The notes under the pieces are model-generated. The model had not been told where the DNA came from and did no database searches. It saw only the letters and a list, made by a program, of their open reading frames with translations. Source: Litoditis marina (lineage: Eukaryota; Nematoda; Chromadorea; Rhabditida; Rhabditidae). From it: 64,000 nt of DNA. The stretch covers positions 1,820,560 to 1,884,559 of the forward strand of contig OZ038434.1 of NCBI GenBank assembly GCA_964036275.1, given 5' to 3'. The position numbers and the translations under genes are program-made. Below, piece after piece: positions 36,470-50,500 of this stretch (positions are counted from its first letter, which is position 1; each line of letters opens with the position of its first letter).

Positions 36470-39400
36470 CTCTGTCTTCTAAAGAGAAGGGTATAGTTCT
36501 AGCAGGTGATGATTGAAATCTATAAGATGGCCGATTGACCAAAAGTGACTGGGTGTGCTTGCAACTCGGAGACTCGTCTTTTATCGAAACAAATATTTGA
36601 ACTGATTTTTCCTGTTCAAATTTGTGTCGGATTTCGAGTAAGAAGCGCTAAAATGGAAACTGGATAGTTTTGTTCCTCTTATAACCATAAAATACCTTTT
36701 TCTTAACAAAAAGTGTGAAGACTGGAGATGATTGATATGTTCATGATAAAATCTATGCGTTGGTTCGTATCTATCTTTCCCTTTCAACGGGAGTTTACGA
36801 CTTGTTTGGCTGGTAATAAACAAGATTTAATGGTGTTAAAGAAAAGTAAAAGAGAGTAGCGCACTCGTTTCTAGAGATATACTGTGACCCAACTAGATCT
36901 ATTAAAGAGAATTTATTACCGGAAAACTTTGCACAGGATAGTAGGTGTAGAAAAACGGAAGAATCGACATACTTTTGGAAACATTGATGATATCAATTCT
37001 CGAAAAGTTAGAAGTTTCAATACCCCTCTTGCTTTCCTGTAGTTATTCAGTATCCTAACATCCAACACCTAACTGAATTTCTTGAAAAGGTAACGTAAAA
37101 TGAATAAGAGAGGTACAGACTAAGAAAAATAATAAGGTGACTGAACCAAATTCTGCTCTAGAACTAGTTTGAGGGAATACCAAAGGGAGAGATACTTCAA
37201 TTCTGTCAGGAACTACTACGTCACTAGTCGTGTTCGAAAGTGAGAGGCGCAACGAAGTCGTTAGTTGGGACCAGCCGAAGAGGGAACAGGACCACCCGCT
37301 GGGTTACGGTATCGGATAGTACCATCGCATTTGCGTACGCTTTTCAAACGTTGATCGGCAGACGGCAGACAACTTGGTTGAGAGGAGGTCAGAGTCATAG
37401 TCCGATCAAATAAGGAATTATACATAGCACGAACGTGTTCAAGAATGTATTTGCGAAAAAGTGATTGAACATACAGGAGTATTTGTCCGCGTGTTACTTC
37501 CTCCCTTTACTTCATGTTAGATTCTAGCGTAAAACAAAATCCTCCACGATTCTGAAGTTTTCTTTTAACGTTTCACGTGACTTCTCATGTACTTACCGCT
37601 TTGATTTGTAGACGATTCGACCGCGGATGAGACGCGGGTTCGCGGCGCCACGCGACAGCGGCGAACGGGCGCGAGACCGCATTTCTAGAGAGGAACACAG
37701 ATATGAGAGAAGAACTACAGTAAAACAAGAATAGGTTGGGAATATGAGTAACACATGTAAAAGTAGACGAAAAAACATTTGGAGAGTTAAACAACTATAA
37801 AATAAACTATATGAGCAGGTACTAAACAATCTAATTAAGTCAATAGGGGAGAGTCAAGTTGGACAGTAAAGGTTCATGGAATAATTTGGGCAGACGTTTT
37901 TCAAAACCTTCAAGCTAATCTTTTTGCAAGTGTTTTGTAACATAAATGTTTCAAACTTCATGGTTCTTGAGGTTATGTAAGGTTGCAAACGTTTGAAAGA
38001 GTCTGAACCGAACTTTATAACAAACACGAAACGTGCTCGGGGGTGGCGTTTATTGTTTTGAGGTAATAAACAATAAGCCGTCTGCTCGGGTAATAAAACA
38101 AAAGCCGCGCATCGTAAATCTTTCACACGATTGCTCAAAGAGTCTCGCAAAATGTGCGAGAAATAACACGTTTCTTAAATATCTTTTTCTGAGAATCTAG
38201 GAACTTAACATCAGTTAAGAATTTGTTCACCTATTCAAAAACCTGGAAAGGTTACTAGATACAGTAAATAATGTTTATGAGAATATTTACTATTGAAGAA
38301 CTGACTATTAAACTTCAAAGCTCCCAATGACAACTTCACTTTGTGCTAAAGTTTCATTGAGAAGTGTCGAATAAAGGGAATAATTTGCGTGAAGAGGCGC
38401 GAAATTCGAAATTCGGCCAGCGAAAGGCGGGAGAAATTACCCATAAACAGATAGGTGATATAAACGAGCTGATTGATTAATTGACAGTCGTTCTAATCAA
38501 ATTCTGCATTGATGGAAGCCGGATTAGGGGTATCTCAGGGATTTACGAATATGGTCACAGCAAACTAATGAGGGGAAGAAGGAAACCGGTACTTCTTGAC
38601 TGTGATGATAGTTTAAACTGTATTACAGATTTCCCCCATTAAGTTTTAAGGTTTCTTACAGTGAAATTGTTCAGTTTTTGAGTCTGGAACGAACATTTTC
38701 ATTAAACTAAACGAGTCAGTTCCACAACGACCAAGAAGTAAACTAGGGAGTAAAGAAAGTTTGTAAAACCAACTATCTAATTGCAACCAAAATGAATATG
38801 CACAAATAGTCTTAGATGAACGGATTTTATGGCAAATGTTTTCCGAACAAAAAGTAACAGAGACCGATATTCCCTGAATTATTCCGTCTGTTTCAGTTAG
38901 ATGTGATTAGTTTCACCATGAGAAAGTTTTCACCATCTGTTTTTTCGAAAGCGTTTCTGGCAACGCGTGCGAATGTTTCATGTAGAACCGGATGGATCTG
39001 TTTTGGATAATCTTCTTTCGTTGTGAAACGAGGAGAGACTACTAGCAAAACAACACAACCACGCATTGCAGTGTAATAATCGACGAAAACGTTTGAATTA
39101 AAGGGGAGTTTATTGTTTGTGTATTACTAAACTCATATCAAAGATTACTTAATTCTAGAAAAAAAATGAACAGTTAAGTCTTCATTTTAGTGGTTATTGG
39201 ATTCTCAAACTTGCGATGAAAAATTTCTATGGCTCGCAGCTGTTATTTTCAAACCGAAAATAATATATGTGTTAAAATACCATAATAAAAGAACGCAGAA
39301 ATCTCAACGAATAAACGTATATGTTCATATTCAAATGAATATGTATACGAAAAGCAGGACAAAAGTGCAATTGAAAAAGAGATTGAATGTTTTGAAAAGT

Positions 39401-40367
39401 GTTTGGTTAGTCAGCCAATTGAATTGAAAAAGAGCGACAGCTGCAACAGGCTGGAAGACGCCAAAACGGAATAACGCCCTGGTTTTTCTAAATACACCTG
39501 CACACAAATGTGAAAAAACAAAATAGGAAAATAAACATTTTCCTTTTTTGATCAACAAAAGTTAGGTGAAATTTTGCAACTTTTATGAACAAAATGCGAC
39601 TGAGTCCTAAATATATATATATATATAATTTGTAAGATTTATTACAACAAAGTTGATTCATTTCAGGCTCGTGACAGCCAAGACGACTAGAGCAACGGAA
39701 TACGAATATCAATGGAGTGAACTCATCAGCAACAAATCGTTTTAGATGAGTGCCTTCAGCAAACTACAAACTACAATTGGCATTCGTGGCAAAGCAACTT
39801 GCGTGAAGTTAACTCAGAGGCAGAGCAAAAGCAGTTTGTTTTCTGAAAACTGCCGAGGCAGAGAGCCGTTGAATTGTGTAACAAGACAGATCATTTCTCA
39901 GCAACACACGTCAAAGGGTGAAAAAGAGGACGCATAAAAAATAGTTGTCACTCGAAAACAGATGTTGGATTGGGCCGAAAATTCCAACACAAAAGAATGT
40001 ATTGAAGTCGAAGTTCGTCAGATTTATGCTTCTGTCAGTCTTAAAATGAGCGCGTTTCTCATGATTTCACGTTTTGTTAGTTTGTTAAACGAAAAGGGTA
40101 TTCAATCTGAAACCATATATCACTATCATGTCATTTTGAAAGACTTCACTACAAGATATATATTTTGCTGTGAAATTTATTGAACTTCATTTTGTTCTGG
40201 TTTCAGGTTGTTATGAAGAAGTGGCAGAAGTAAAACAGAACTCGAAAATGACGTAATGTGGTCATAGTTGTATTGCGTACAAGTGAAAACTATCATGTAT
40301 GGGGGGATTTGGGGTCTATTTGCAACAGGATAACCATAATACAAACAGTCGAAAACCGGTAGGATTG

Positions 40368-40419
<52 letters not shown>

Positions 40420-40630
40420 AAAGTAGAAGACGACTATGAAAAATAGACACGCGCTATGATCTCGAATCGAAACGCGAGTCATATTGAGAGAAAAAACACT
40501 GACCTATTGTGCTAGGTGGCGATACCTCAATTTGGGGTGTCTTCTTGGGGTCAATCATTGCATTCTCAAGTGTGTCCAGTTTTTAGGGCTGTTGTACGCC
40601 TCTATCCTTGCCTCTCCTAGTCACTTGTTC

Positions 40631-40663
<33 letters not shown>

Positions 40664-43600
40664 TTACAACTCTCCATTTCTGTTTCTCTCACTCTCTCTA
40701 TAGCCTTATCCCAGGTTCTCTCTGTCTTCTTTTCTCTCATTTATTACTCTATTTTCTCTTTATCTCCTTTTATCTCTTTGCTCTCCTCTTTCTTCTCACG
40801 TACTCACAGTTGCTGTTGCTTCTCCAGTTTATTCACACTTTTTGTCCTCTTCAGAGGATTCGTGCGAAATGGTCTCGAGAAGAAATTCTGAAAAATCGAC
40901 ATATCATGTGAATTTGAACTCCCAATGAACAACATTCTATGTGTCCAACAGTAGTACGCAAGTCTATGAAGTTTTGCGATTATAAAAAGAGAACATAATG
41001 GTTGAAATCATTAGAATAATATATTTCAGGATTCAAAATAATAAAATTAACTCATTACACAAATATTAAATTTTTAGTAAAAAAGAAAGTTTCAAATTTT
41101 ATAAAGAAACACATTTTGGTTTTCAAAAGTTGCATCGTTTGGTCTCTAAATCTCGACGATGCTATATTCTAGTTAGAGGTTGAGACCGATGTCAAAATTT
41201 TATCCTATAAACAACTAAAATAACAACAAAATTTATAATCTGTACAAATGAACGTCTTCACTGCCGTTGCTCAGAACACATAATATAAGACGCTGCAATA
41301 TATATGACCCCACTAAATCCGACAAATACACACATTTCTCGAAAATGTTGTGCAAAATACACATCGGTTGTCACGAAAGTGGTTTATCTTTTGACCATGT
41401 GTATTCAAAAACTTTGCACACGAATAGTCAACTGGAAAACAGAATGTACCCAAAATATTGATGTATACACCTATCGAACATGGTGACACAAATTTGATAC
41501 AACCGAAAAAGTGGATTGATAGATTTCTCGAAATCCTTAGTTAAAAAAATGTGTAAACCTCCAGAAATGCATAAATTTATTAGAATTTTGGTGTGTCCAT
41601 GTGAACTCTGTTTTTAGCTGGTTTTCTTGTGCTTTAAGCGTTAAATTAGGGATTATGCACAATATTCGTAGAGAAGAATTTGTGCATGTACACATTTTCC
41701 GTAGTACTACATTTGTGTACTTTATGTGTACACATTTCAGGATCTACCGATTTTGTGCACACCACTATTTGCACATTTTTGCTTCTAACGAATTTGCGTA
41801 TACGATCTTGATTCATGCTTACATGTACTTGACGGTGTGGTTTTCCACATGGTTGATGCAATATTAGTTTTTCAGCGATTCACAGATAATATCTTATGCA
41901 TCGCAGTAAAATACACAACGATGACCGAAAAAGTGATTTTCAAGTTTTTCTTGTGGGGACATATAAATTGCAGCGTCTTATATCATTACCGCATCGTGAC
42001 TTGATATAACACAGAAAAGTTGAAGGAAAAAAAGTAAATCAATACGATACATTGTTCACTCACCGCTAGTTTCTGCGGTGTAGATGATCCATCGTCTTGT
42101 GCGCCAAAATCCTGAAATAGTTTTCAATTCATTTCCAAACCTTTTTTTACCACTCTACTGCGTTTGTAGCTTGATACCAGTCCATTTCATTTCCAATTTC
42201 GCAGGTTGTCCTGTTTTGGACCAATTCCACAATAAATCGAGTATTTGGTTAATCATTCACCGGGTTCCAAACAACCAGTTTTTTCTAGTTACCACTTTTG
42301 ACTTATTCTTGTACCTTCTTGGAAATCGTTGACGAAAAACCAGGTTAATGAAATATCAGCCTTGTATGAACACATACAGCAGAAGTGATTATGTGTTTCT
42401 TTTCAAACTTCGTAAAAAGTTTTTTGAGCTAGAGATACAGTCTGCACCGTGCTCACCGATTGAATACTGCCTCCCAAAAGTTGTGCTGTATTCAGATTGT
42501 GGGCGGAGCCTGCATGCTGTTGTGCGGTCTGTTTCGTCAAGTTGTTGGTGGAACCGGCCAGGGACCGGACGGCAGACCACCCACGACGGTCCAACGTTTC
42601 ACAGACATCGTCGAGTGTTGTGTCTGGAAAATAGAAATAAAATTAGTTTATACATGAAACCGATTATCGATTACAACGAAGTGATTCATTTCCAATCGGC
42701 TTTTGAAGACCGAACACCACTGAATGGTGTTTGATGTTTAATGAAAAACTTTCAAATGCCTGCAAATTTACTGTGTTTCACTGCGTATTTATACTCTGTT
42801 TCAACCATCCACAGCGCTTTACAGTATGCAGATGGCGAAGATCCGATAGAACACAGAACACACTTTTTAGAACACGTAGTTTTCGTATTCATAACTGTTT
42901 GTCTTGCAAACGCAACACTCTTTCAACCTCCTGACCCTCTTTTGCGCATTTTTCATCGTGAACCTCTTCAAACACACGAACGACCTTGTTTACAACAAAC
43001 ACTTCTCGAACTGTGTTTTGGTTATCTTCTTATGATGTGTTATCGGTGAACGAGTCTGTTAATCAGGTGTTAAGCCACGATTAACCACACCCAAAGTGTA
43101 CTTCTCATTAGGAATACGTATAGCTGACCACCTCATTCAACACACTAAACTTGAAGCAAACTAGAAAATTGCATACAGAAAATAATGTTCTTGTATGAAG
43201 AAATTTCGCTAATTGTGAATATAAGGCTATTTGTACATGATACAAAGCATGGGTAGTATTCACAGTTTTTAGGGAGTTGAAACGAAGCAAAAGTGGGTGT
43301 AACCTATGATTACGGTTTATATCTGTTCACAATCGAAACATCAAAATGCTCTAACTCGACTAAGAAAGAGAAGATAGTGGATCTGGCGTGTGTCAAGTTT
43401 GAGCTCTGGGCAAGTCTCCACGTCCGGGTCAGCCAAAATGTTTTAGTTACTTATCCAAGTTACATAGAAAATTATGTTCCAACGAACTGAAAATTATGTT
43501 CCAAATTTTCAATCGACGCTGCTACTCAAATTCACGCGGAATGATTGATTAGGAAGTTTCAGTAAACCATTCGCTGAAAACATTTTGCTTATTGGTTAAT

Positions 43601-44296
43601 TAAATGAAGGTAGTGGTAGTTAGTTACACCAAGAGTTGGAGGAAAGTATTGAACATTCCTCGCTAGAAGGAAAGGATAACGTTGGATAGTAAAAAAGGTG
43701 CTTGGACTCAGTATTATAGTTTATTCGCTACTACTAGATCAAACTTAACTTATACGGAACAACAAAACAACTAGCTGTTTTCTTTTCTCAGAATTCTTTG
43801 AGCGACCGGTATACAGTATAAACAGTCATGTGTTGCTTCACGTTTTGTACGTGACCTTTCCATTATGCGCCAAGCTCACTATAGAGTTCGCTCTTTTCAA
43901 AGCAGGCCTATACAGTGTATGTCGGCCTATCACCCTGCTTTTGTAGTTTGATCCTGTCGCTATTCGATCGAGAGAGTTATGACGTGTTTCGCGATCAAAT
44001 TACAACGAAGGTTTGGTCATTCTCCATATCCCCATTTTTTCTACTTAAACAACCCATTTGGTGAGGGTCTTTTTCACGTAGATGGTTGTTTTGGGTGTAG
44101 AGCGTGAAAAAGAAGAGGGGCGTTAATTCCTTTTGTGGTCTTTCGGGGGGACAGAGGCTATTGACTGATACCCCGTTAGAACAAACAATAGGAACACGGG
44201 GGACAACATTGAGAAGCACTTGAGGGGATTCCATCGAACACGGTGAAATGAAAGGGAGAGAGAGAGAGAGAGAGAGGGGAAGAAAGAGAGAGGGGG

Positions 44297-44364
<68 letters not shown>

Positions 44365-44442
44365 AAGAAAGAGAGAGGGGGGGGAGAGAGGAGAGAAGAT
44401 GTAGAGAGATAGAAAGAGAGAAAGAGAGATAGAGAGAGAGGG

Positions 44443-44525
<83 letters not shown>

Positions 44526-47500
44526 AAGAGAGAGACAAATAAAGAGGGAGGGAGAGATAGAGATAGAGGTAGAGATAGAGAGGAAGAAAGGGAGAGAGAG
44601 AGGAGAGAGAAAGGAGAACAAAGAGCGAAAGATAAAAGATAAGATATTCCCGAATGACGAATGTCTAATATATTGATGATTCATAGTCAGAGCATTCTAG
44701 ATGGAGCATCGTAAAAGAAGCTGACTAACCCACTAACAGTATAGCATGAGAGAATGCAGAACTACTTCACCAATCGATACTTCATAATCAAACAAAATAA
44801 TAGATGGGGATTATAAAAAAAGTGACCTATTTTAGCGCAAGAGAGATAAGAAGTGAGCGATTAGCAGTCAGAAAATGTTGAAAAAAAAACGATTTTGAGA
44901 TGAATCACGAAAAGATAAAGAGACAGGACTGAAGGAAAGTCTAAACCTTGGTCAAACACGAGTAACGAACAACATTGTCAAAAAAATGAATAGTCCGTTG
45001 AAGAATGGACAAATATCTTTTGGAAACGGCTAGCAAAAGGTTTCATCAGCTGTGATATTTAGGAACGATCACGTGTATTTTCAATTTAATATACTACGCG
45101 TAAAAATAGGCAGATAGTACGCCGAGTGAGCATTCGCGCTGCGTGCAAATATGAAGTAACTAATAAACATAGAATTGTGATAAATCAATATATTAAATCA
45201 CTTGATTTGATCTACTTACCGTCATAGTCAACAGGCGGAATGTGCTCCTCGGGTATGATATTCAACGAATACGTGCTGCTAAAGTTGTGCCATGGCTGAC
45301 TTTGCACCCGCCGCATAACAAAGTGGGCGGTGCTTAGTTTGAGGCCAGAGTTTTATCACCTCGAATACAGTATTCAGAGAGTGATGAGTACAGGAAGCCA
45401 GAAGCGTAGTCGAGGCAATGCGACCACCGGTCACTCCGCCCACCCCCTCTTCTCTGCGTTCTCCTCACATCACACACTGTCTCACCGGCTACACTGTCGC
45501 GACTCTCCTGGTATATAGTGCTGTCTCGCTGTTCACCGTCTGTCGTCTCTTCTATCAGCACAGTCTCTCTCTTCAAGTGAATGATAACATCTCCGTAATC
45601 AGATCGACTCCCACAGACAATGACTAGCGCATCCGTATGGACTCTCTCAGTTATCCATGGTATAGCCTTTATCTCGGTCTGTGCCTTCCTTCTTAGCACA
45701 GTCTCTCGCCGTTCTCTAACATGATAATTGTGGTCTTTTTGGGAACGAATTATGATTGGCGGGAGTGGACACGGCACTATTGTCTATAGTACGGGAATTC
45801 GCGGTATGCAAGAGAAAGTTGCCACCGGGTGAGAGATTGGGGGAAAGTGAGAGATAAAGACGGGGAGAAAAGAAGAGGAATAAGGGAGAGAGAGAAAAAA
45901 AGATAGAGAGACTTTGGAAAGAGAAAGAGAGAGCGTGGAAATCGTGGAGAGGGAGAGAAATAAAGAAAGGGAGAGACTGGGGAGGATAAAGACAAAAACA
46001 GATAGTGAGCAAGAGCCATTCTAAAAACCAAGAAATAAAATGATCCCTACCTCCTCAAACAACCTCGAGATGGCGTTATTTTTCGTCGTTCTCAGCCCAA
46101 TTCTGAAATCCAATTATGCACCTATTAGAGTGTGCTTCTCGGTAATGGAACGAAATTCGCACGAGAAAAAAACGAACTCGTCGCGCCTCTAAAAATTGGT
46201 GTTTTGTATCGGCGGTAGGAATATTTATGTTACAAACGGCCAAATCACCGTCTTTTAATACTATATTGGTGATCAAAAAAACTCTCCCACGTGCGCACGT
46301 GTGACGTAAAAGTGTGGTTTATGGCGTGTTTGTCAACTAAACGTGGGTTTCTCCCGCTGACTTTAAGTTTAAAACTGACAAAATTGCTATTTTATTTCCA
46401 AATATAGTTCTTAAATTAGGTAACTGATGACAGGAAGTGAATGCCTTATTCTCTCCAACCTTCGAAGACGAACTGCTACACTAGTCAGCGAAAATTGATG
46501 GCGGCACCCGCATTATTGTGAGTTTGTTCCAAGCGATTTCTCCAAATGAGTTGGCAAGAAGTAAAAAAGTGGTTTGGAAACCAGTTCATTTGGAAAGTGT
46601 TCTGTTCCGCGTGGTTCCTGTTTGATTCAGTGCAGCGCCAAAGTCATCATTCGAATTAGGGTGAAACAACAAAAAATACAAAGGAAACCAATCAAACAAG
46701 TCTCCAGCTCGAGATTTGTTTTATCACGTGTAATTTTGTTGTGAACAAGTAGAGTTGATACGTTAGAGTTACACCAGGCTGAGCGACTAGTTTCCATATT
46801 TGTTTTGACAGATTCGAGCGTTGTGTACAATTAGCTGACAACAAATGACCAGTTTTCCTGGAGAGTAGATCGCAATGAAAAGTAAATGTACGGTTTGTGG
46901 CGATGATGGTCAGGTATTACTACTATCAACTAAAATAAATATTTATTCATTTTAGTGAAAAATTTAGTGTATACAATCAAATTCAAAGTGGCTCTGATCT
47001 GCGACCACAGCTGAATCTTCCAATATTTCCAGAAATGCACCACCATAAGCGTAGAATAGACCAACTCGTCCTCTAGGGTGGTTTTCCTTAGAGCCTTATC
47101 GTACCATTCATCGACTGATCTTGCACCATTCCGGTCGGTACCGTTTCCCTAATGAAAATAGGCTCCGCCCACTACACTTTTATCCGAGAGTCTCAAAAGT
47201 AAAGTATGCGAGTTGCAATATCTATGGGTATGTTCCATTTGTTCCGCAGTTGAGCGAATCCAGTTCAGAATAGTCTGTCGAAAGGTGTTCGTCTTATCAC
47301 ATATCTCTCCCATTTGGATGAATGATGACACGTTTGAACTGACAAAAGCAACCGGTTTTCCCTCTCAGCCATATTAGATGACCACCGTTCTGGGATATTA
47401 GCTAGGAAACAGACCATTATCAAGTAAGAATATGCTTCGACTTGTAGGTGCTACGATTTTCTCTCGGGTTTTGTGGCAATTCGGTATGTACACGTTAACT

Positions 47501-50500
47501 GACGACGTTACTGATAATATAAAAAAGTCTGATTCGACGAACACGCCCATAGTTTGAGTAACTGAAAACACTTTTTCTCGCTTTCGGCTCAGATATAAAC
47601 AATGTTTTGTAGGCTAACAAAGTTCTCAGTTTTATCAAAAGCCAATGTTAACTGTACGTTGTTTTCGCGTTAAGATGATAAAACTGTGGTGTTGGGACAA
47701 TTTTTAGGGTCTCTTCGCACAGTTTTGTAGTCACATAGAGCAAGCCATTATTATTGATGTGCGATACGTACAGTACACACGATCGATAACCACTTTGTTC
47801 AATGTATCTGTCGTAGACTAAAAAGTATGAAGGCCCTTTCACCCTGGGTCTGGCTCTCCAGCCACTATCAGAAAGCTAATTTCAGACTGTCTCGGTGTTG
47901 CCAAACATTGTTTGTACAATCTGTTTGTCCTGCTCACAGAACGGAAGGAATTTACATGATAGAGATAAGTTCAAAGTGTCCGCTAGAAGCAAATATATTT
48001 CAGAGGAAATATGACGAGAGAAAGAGACAGTTGAGCAGGGTACAGAGAGAAAAGTCACAGAAAAGCTTGCCTGAACATGCAAACGAGAATGCTCTATGAA
48101 TCATGTATATGTGGAGCGTCTTCTTTCAGAAACTTACCCAATTTACTGATTAGTGTTTTTATAATGAAGACAACTGCAATATGCTGCTTTTGTTTTTCTT
48201 TTTTTGCCTACCGAACAAGAGGACTACTCAAACATGTCTTCTGAAAGCTTCTGTTCAAAAAGTGTACTTAGTGAATGTCGGGTTCTATGATATATCCAAG
48301 GTACCATCTTCTTTCGAGTGATCGTCGAGTTTCGGTTCAACCGTTTTCCCGACCGCGGACTTTTGAAGTTTTTCGAGTTGGGTTCATTGCGCGACAAACG
48401 ACCATAAATAGGTGCTGGTAGAAAGAGGACACATCATATATGTAGAAACGGCCTCCAACTAGCGGTTTTACGAGCAGTTTGACCGGAAAGGACCACTGAT
48501 CAGAGAAACCGCTCGTAATATGAAAGAAATGTGTGAAGTGACGCATAAATATTGAAAATTACGTACGTTCCTGCACTAGTTATTAGCACTAAACGCACGG
48601 AATGTTGCTCAATTGGTTTAATTTTCGTAAAGATTTCGTTTTATCCACTCAGGGACGGATGTACAAGAAGTACAATTTGTTGTTGTTTGCAGCTCCAAGT
48701 GTTATCTTGTTTTCCTTGTGATTCGGGTTGTCAAGTGGTCCTTCAGTAAGATTGACCACACACGTGGATAAGTTAAAGGGGGGGGGGATGAAGTCGAAGT
48801 TAGGATAACTAGGGGAAAACATGAAATATTTCACATTTCCTAGTTTTCAATGAAATATGAGTTGTAGTTTGTAGTAAGAATTGCGTACACATCAGAGATT
48901 CGATCCAATTATGACTAAGTCACAGTGGGAGGTTGAACCAGAAACACACCACAGAAGAACAACAGTTTTAGATCTATTCCCAGAGCGTTTGGCAAGCTAT
49001 TCACTTGACTGTAGCAATAGATGAACACTCTAATGAACTCCTACGATTTTCACATGGCGAAATTTTGCGGTCATTCTATCTATTTCTACAGATTTAGAGA
49101 ATATAAAAGTCACTTGGATACGGTTCTGTGCTTAGTTGCACGAAAATGAATTCTGGAAAATATAGGATGTCAAAAACATTCAAATATTCTAATTTTAAGG
49201 TGCAGTCAAACTAGGTTTAGAGTTATGCTGGTTCAAAATTCAATCTGCCTCGGTCGTTAACACATTTCCTCGCATTTGTTTTCAGAGTTTTCCGCCCGCC
49301 TAAATAATATTCAAATGACGATGACGTGTTGGATGAACGAACTGTGACGTTTCGGAAAATTATGTCAAAACTGAATAATCTCTGTTCAGCTATTGAAAAG
49401 TTGTATATGAAAGTGTGATTTTAGTGTTCTACTACTCGTAATTTGATATAACTGATCCCATTGAAAAAAACGTGAAAAGCATGAAAAACCCTCTTGGGGG
49501 TGCCTGCTCCATCCACTTCTAGTATATCAACCCGAAATGAGTGTTGTGTCAAGTTTTTGCTGGGTTTTGGTGATCTACGAGAAACGGTCTCCGTAGTTTC
49601 CGACAGGAGTCCATAATTTAATAGATCAAAATATCCACCAGCTTATTTCACGCTCAATTGGGACTTTGAAACTTTTCCACGTCCACGTGACTCATACTAT
49701 CCTCCCAACCGAGCTATTCAGTCCTAGTGGATGTTTCGCAATAAACTACCCTGTTATTGTCGTTTGTTAGGACTGTTCCAGAACCAGTTATGCAAAAAAG
49801 AAGACTTGACTATGTCGAAGAGTACACTGCGATGAGGTAATGTTTTGTTCTACCACTCATTTCCGGTATGAAATAGCGAAAACAACAAAACGACAATGTG
49901 AAATTTCGTGAATTACCACTCGATTCAGTATTATTCTCCAATTTTACCCTCACTCATACCATAACTATGTTGGAGGGTAAGTTGGATTAACTTCGGTTGT
50001 TGAAAGATAAATTGTTGTTTCGCCTGAGACGGCGAAGGTGATATTTCGTCATTGGAACCGAGTAGAAAAGAAAACTGTCCCAGGAAAGCAAGGTCGCGTT
50101 TTCTAGCGATGAAAGAACTCTTTTAATGTTATGATTCAAAATACATAATAAAAAATCTAGAATATCAGTTCGGATGGTAGAGAAGAAACAGCTTTATTTC
50201 TTTATAAAAGTTTCGAATCACTATTTTATACCACGTTTTTCATGGAAATTTGCTACTTTTCTCACCATACACCGTTTTTCGTTGTCTGTGAGTGTGAGAG
50301 GAGGAGGCTATTTACATACGGTAGTCAAAAGTCGTGTCCGGCCGTTCCGTTGCTTTTGTCGAAAGACCGGACAGGAATCATGGTCAAACTTCGTCTAGAT
50401 ACATATACTACTCTTCGAATTTCGTCTAGATACATATACTTCTCTGGAAATTTGAGAAGTCAAAGAGTTATATTGAGAAAGGAGGTATAGAATGATTTAT

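Noticed and set aside
45334..45777. 147-codon minus-strand frame overlapping upstream of the 45316 start
   Set aside because: It is in a different frame from the supported first exon and lacks start or splice context; probably a chance frame in GC-richer sequence.
47827..48099. 90-codon plus-strand frame
   Set aside because: Composition and lack of splice signals or recognisable motifs suggest chance; there is no downstream poly(A) signal in context.
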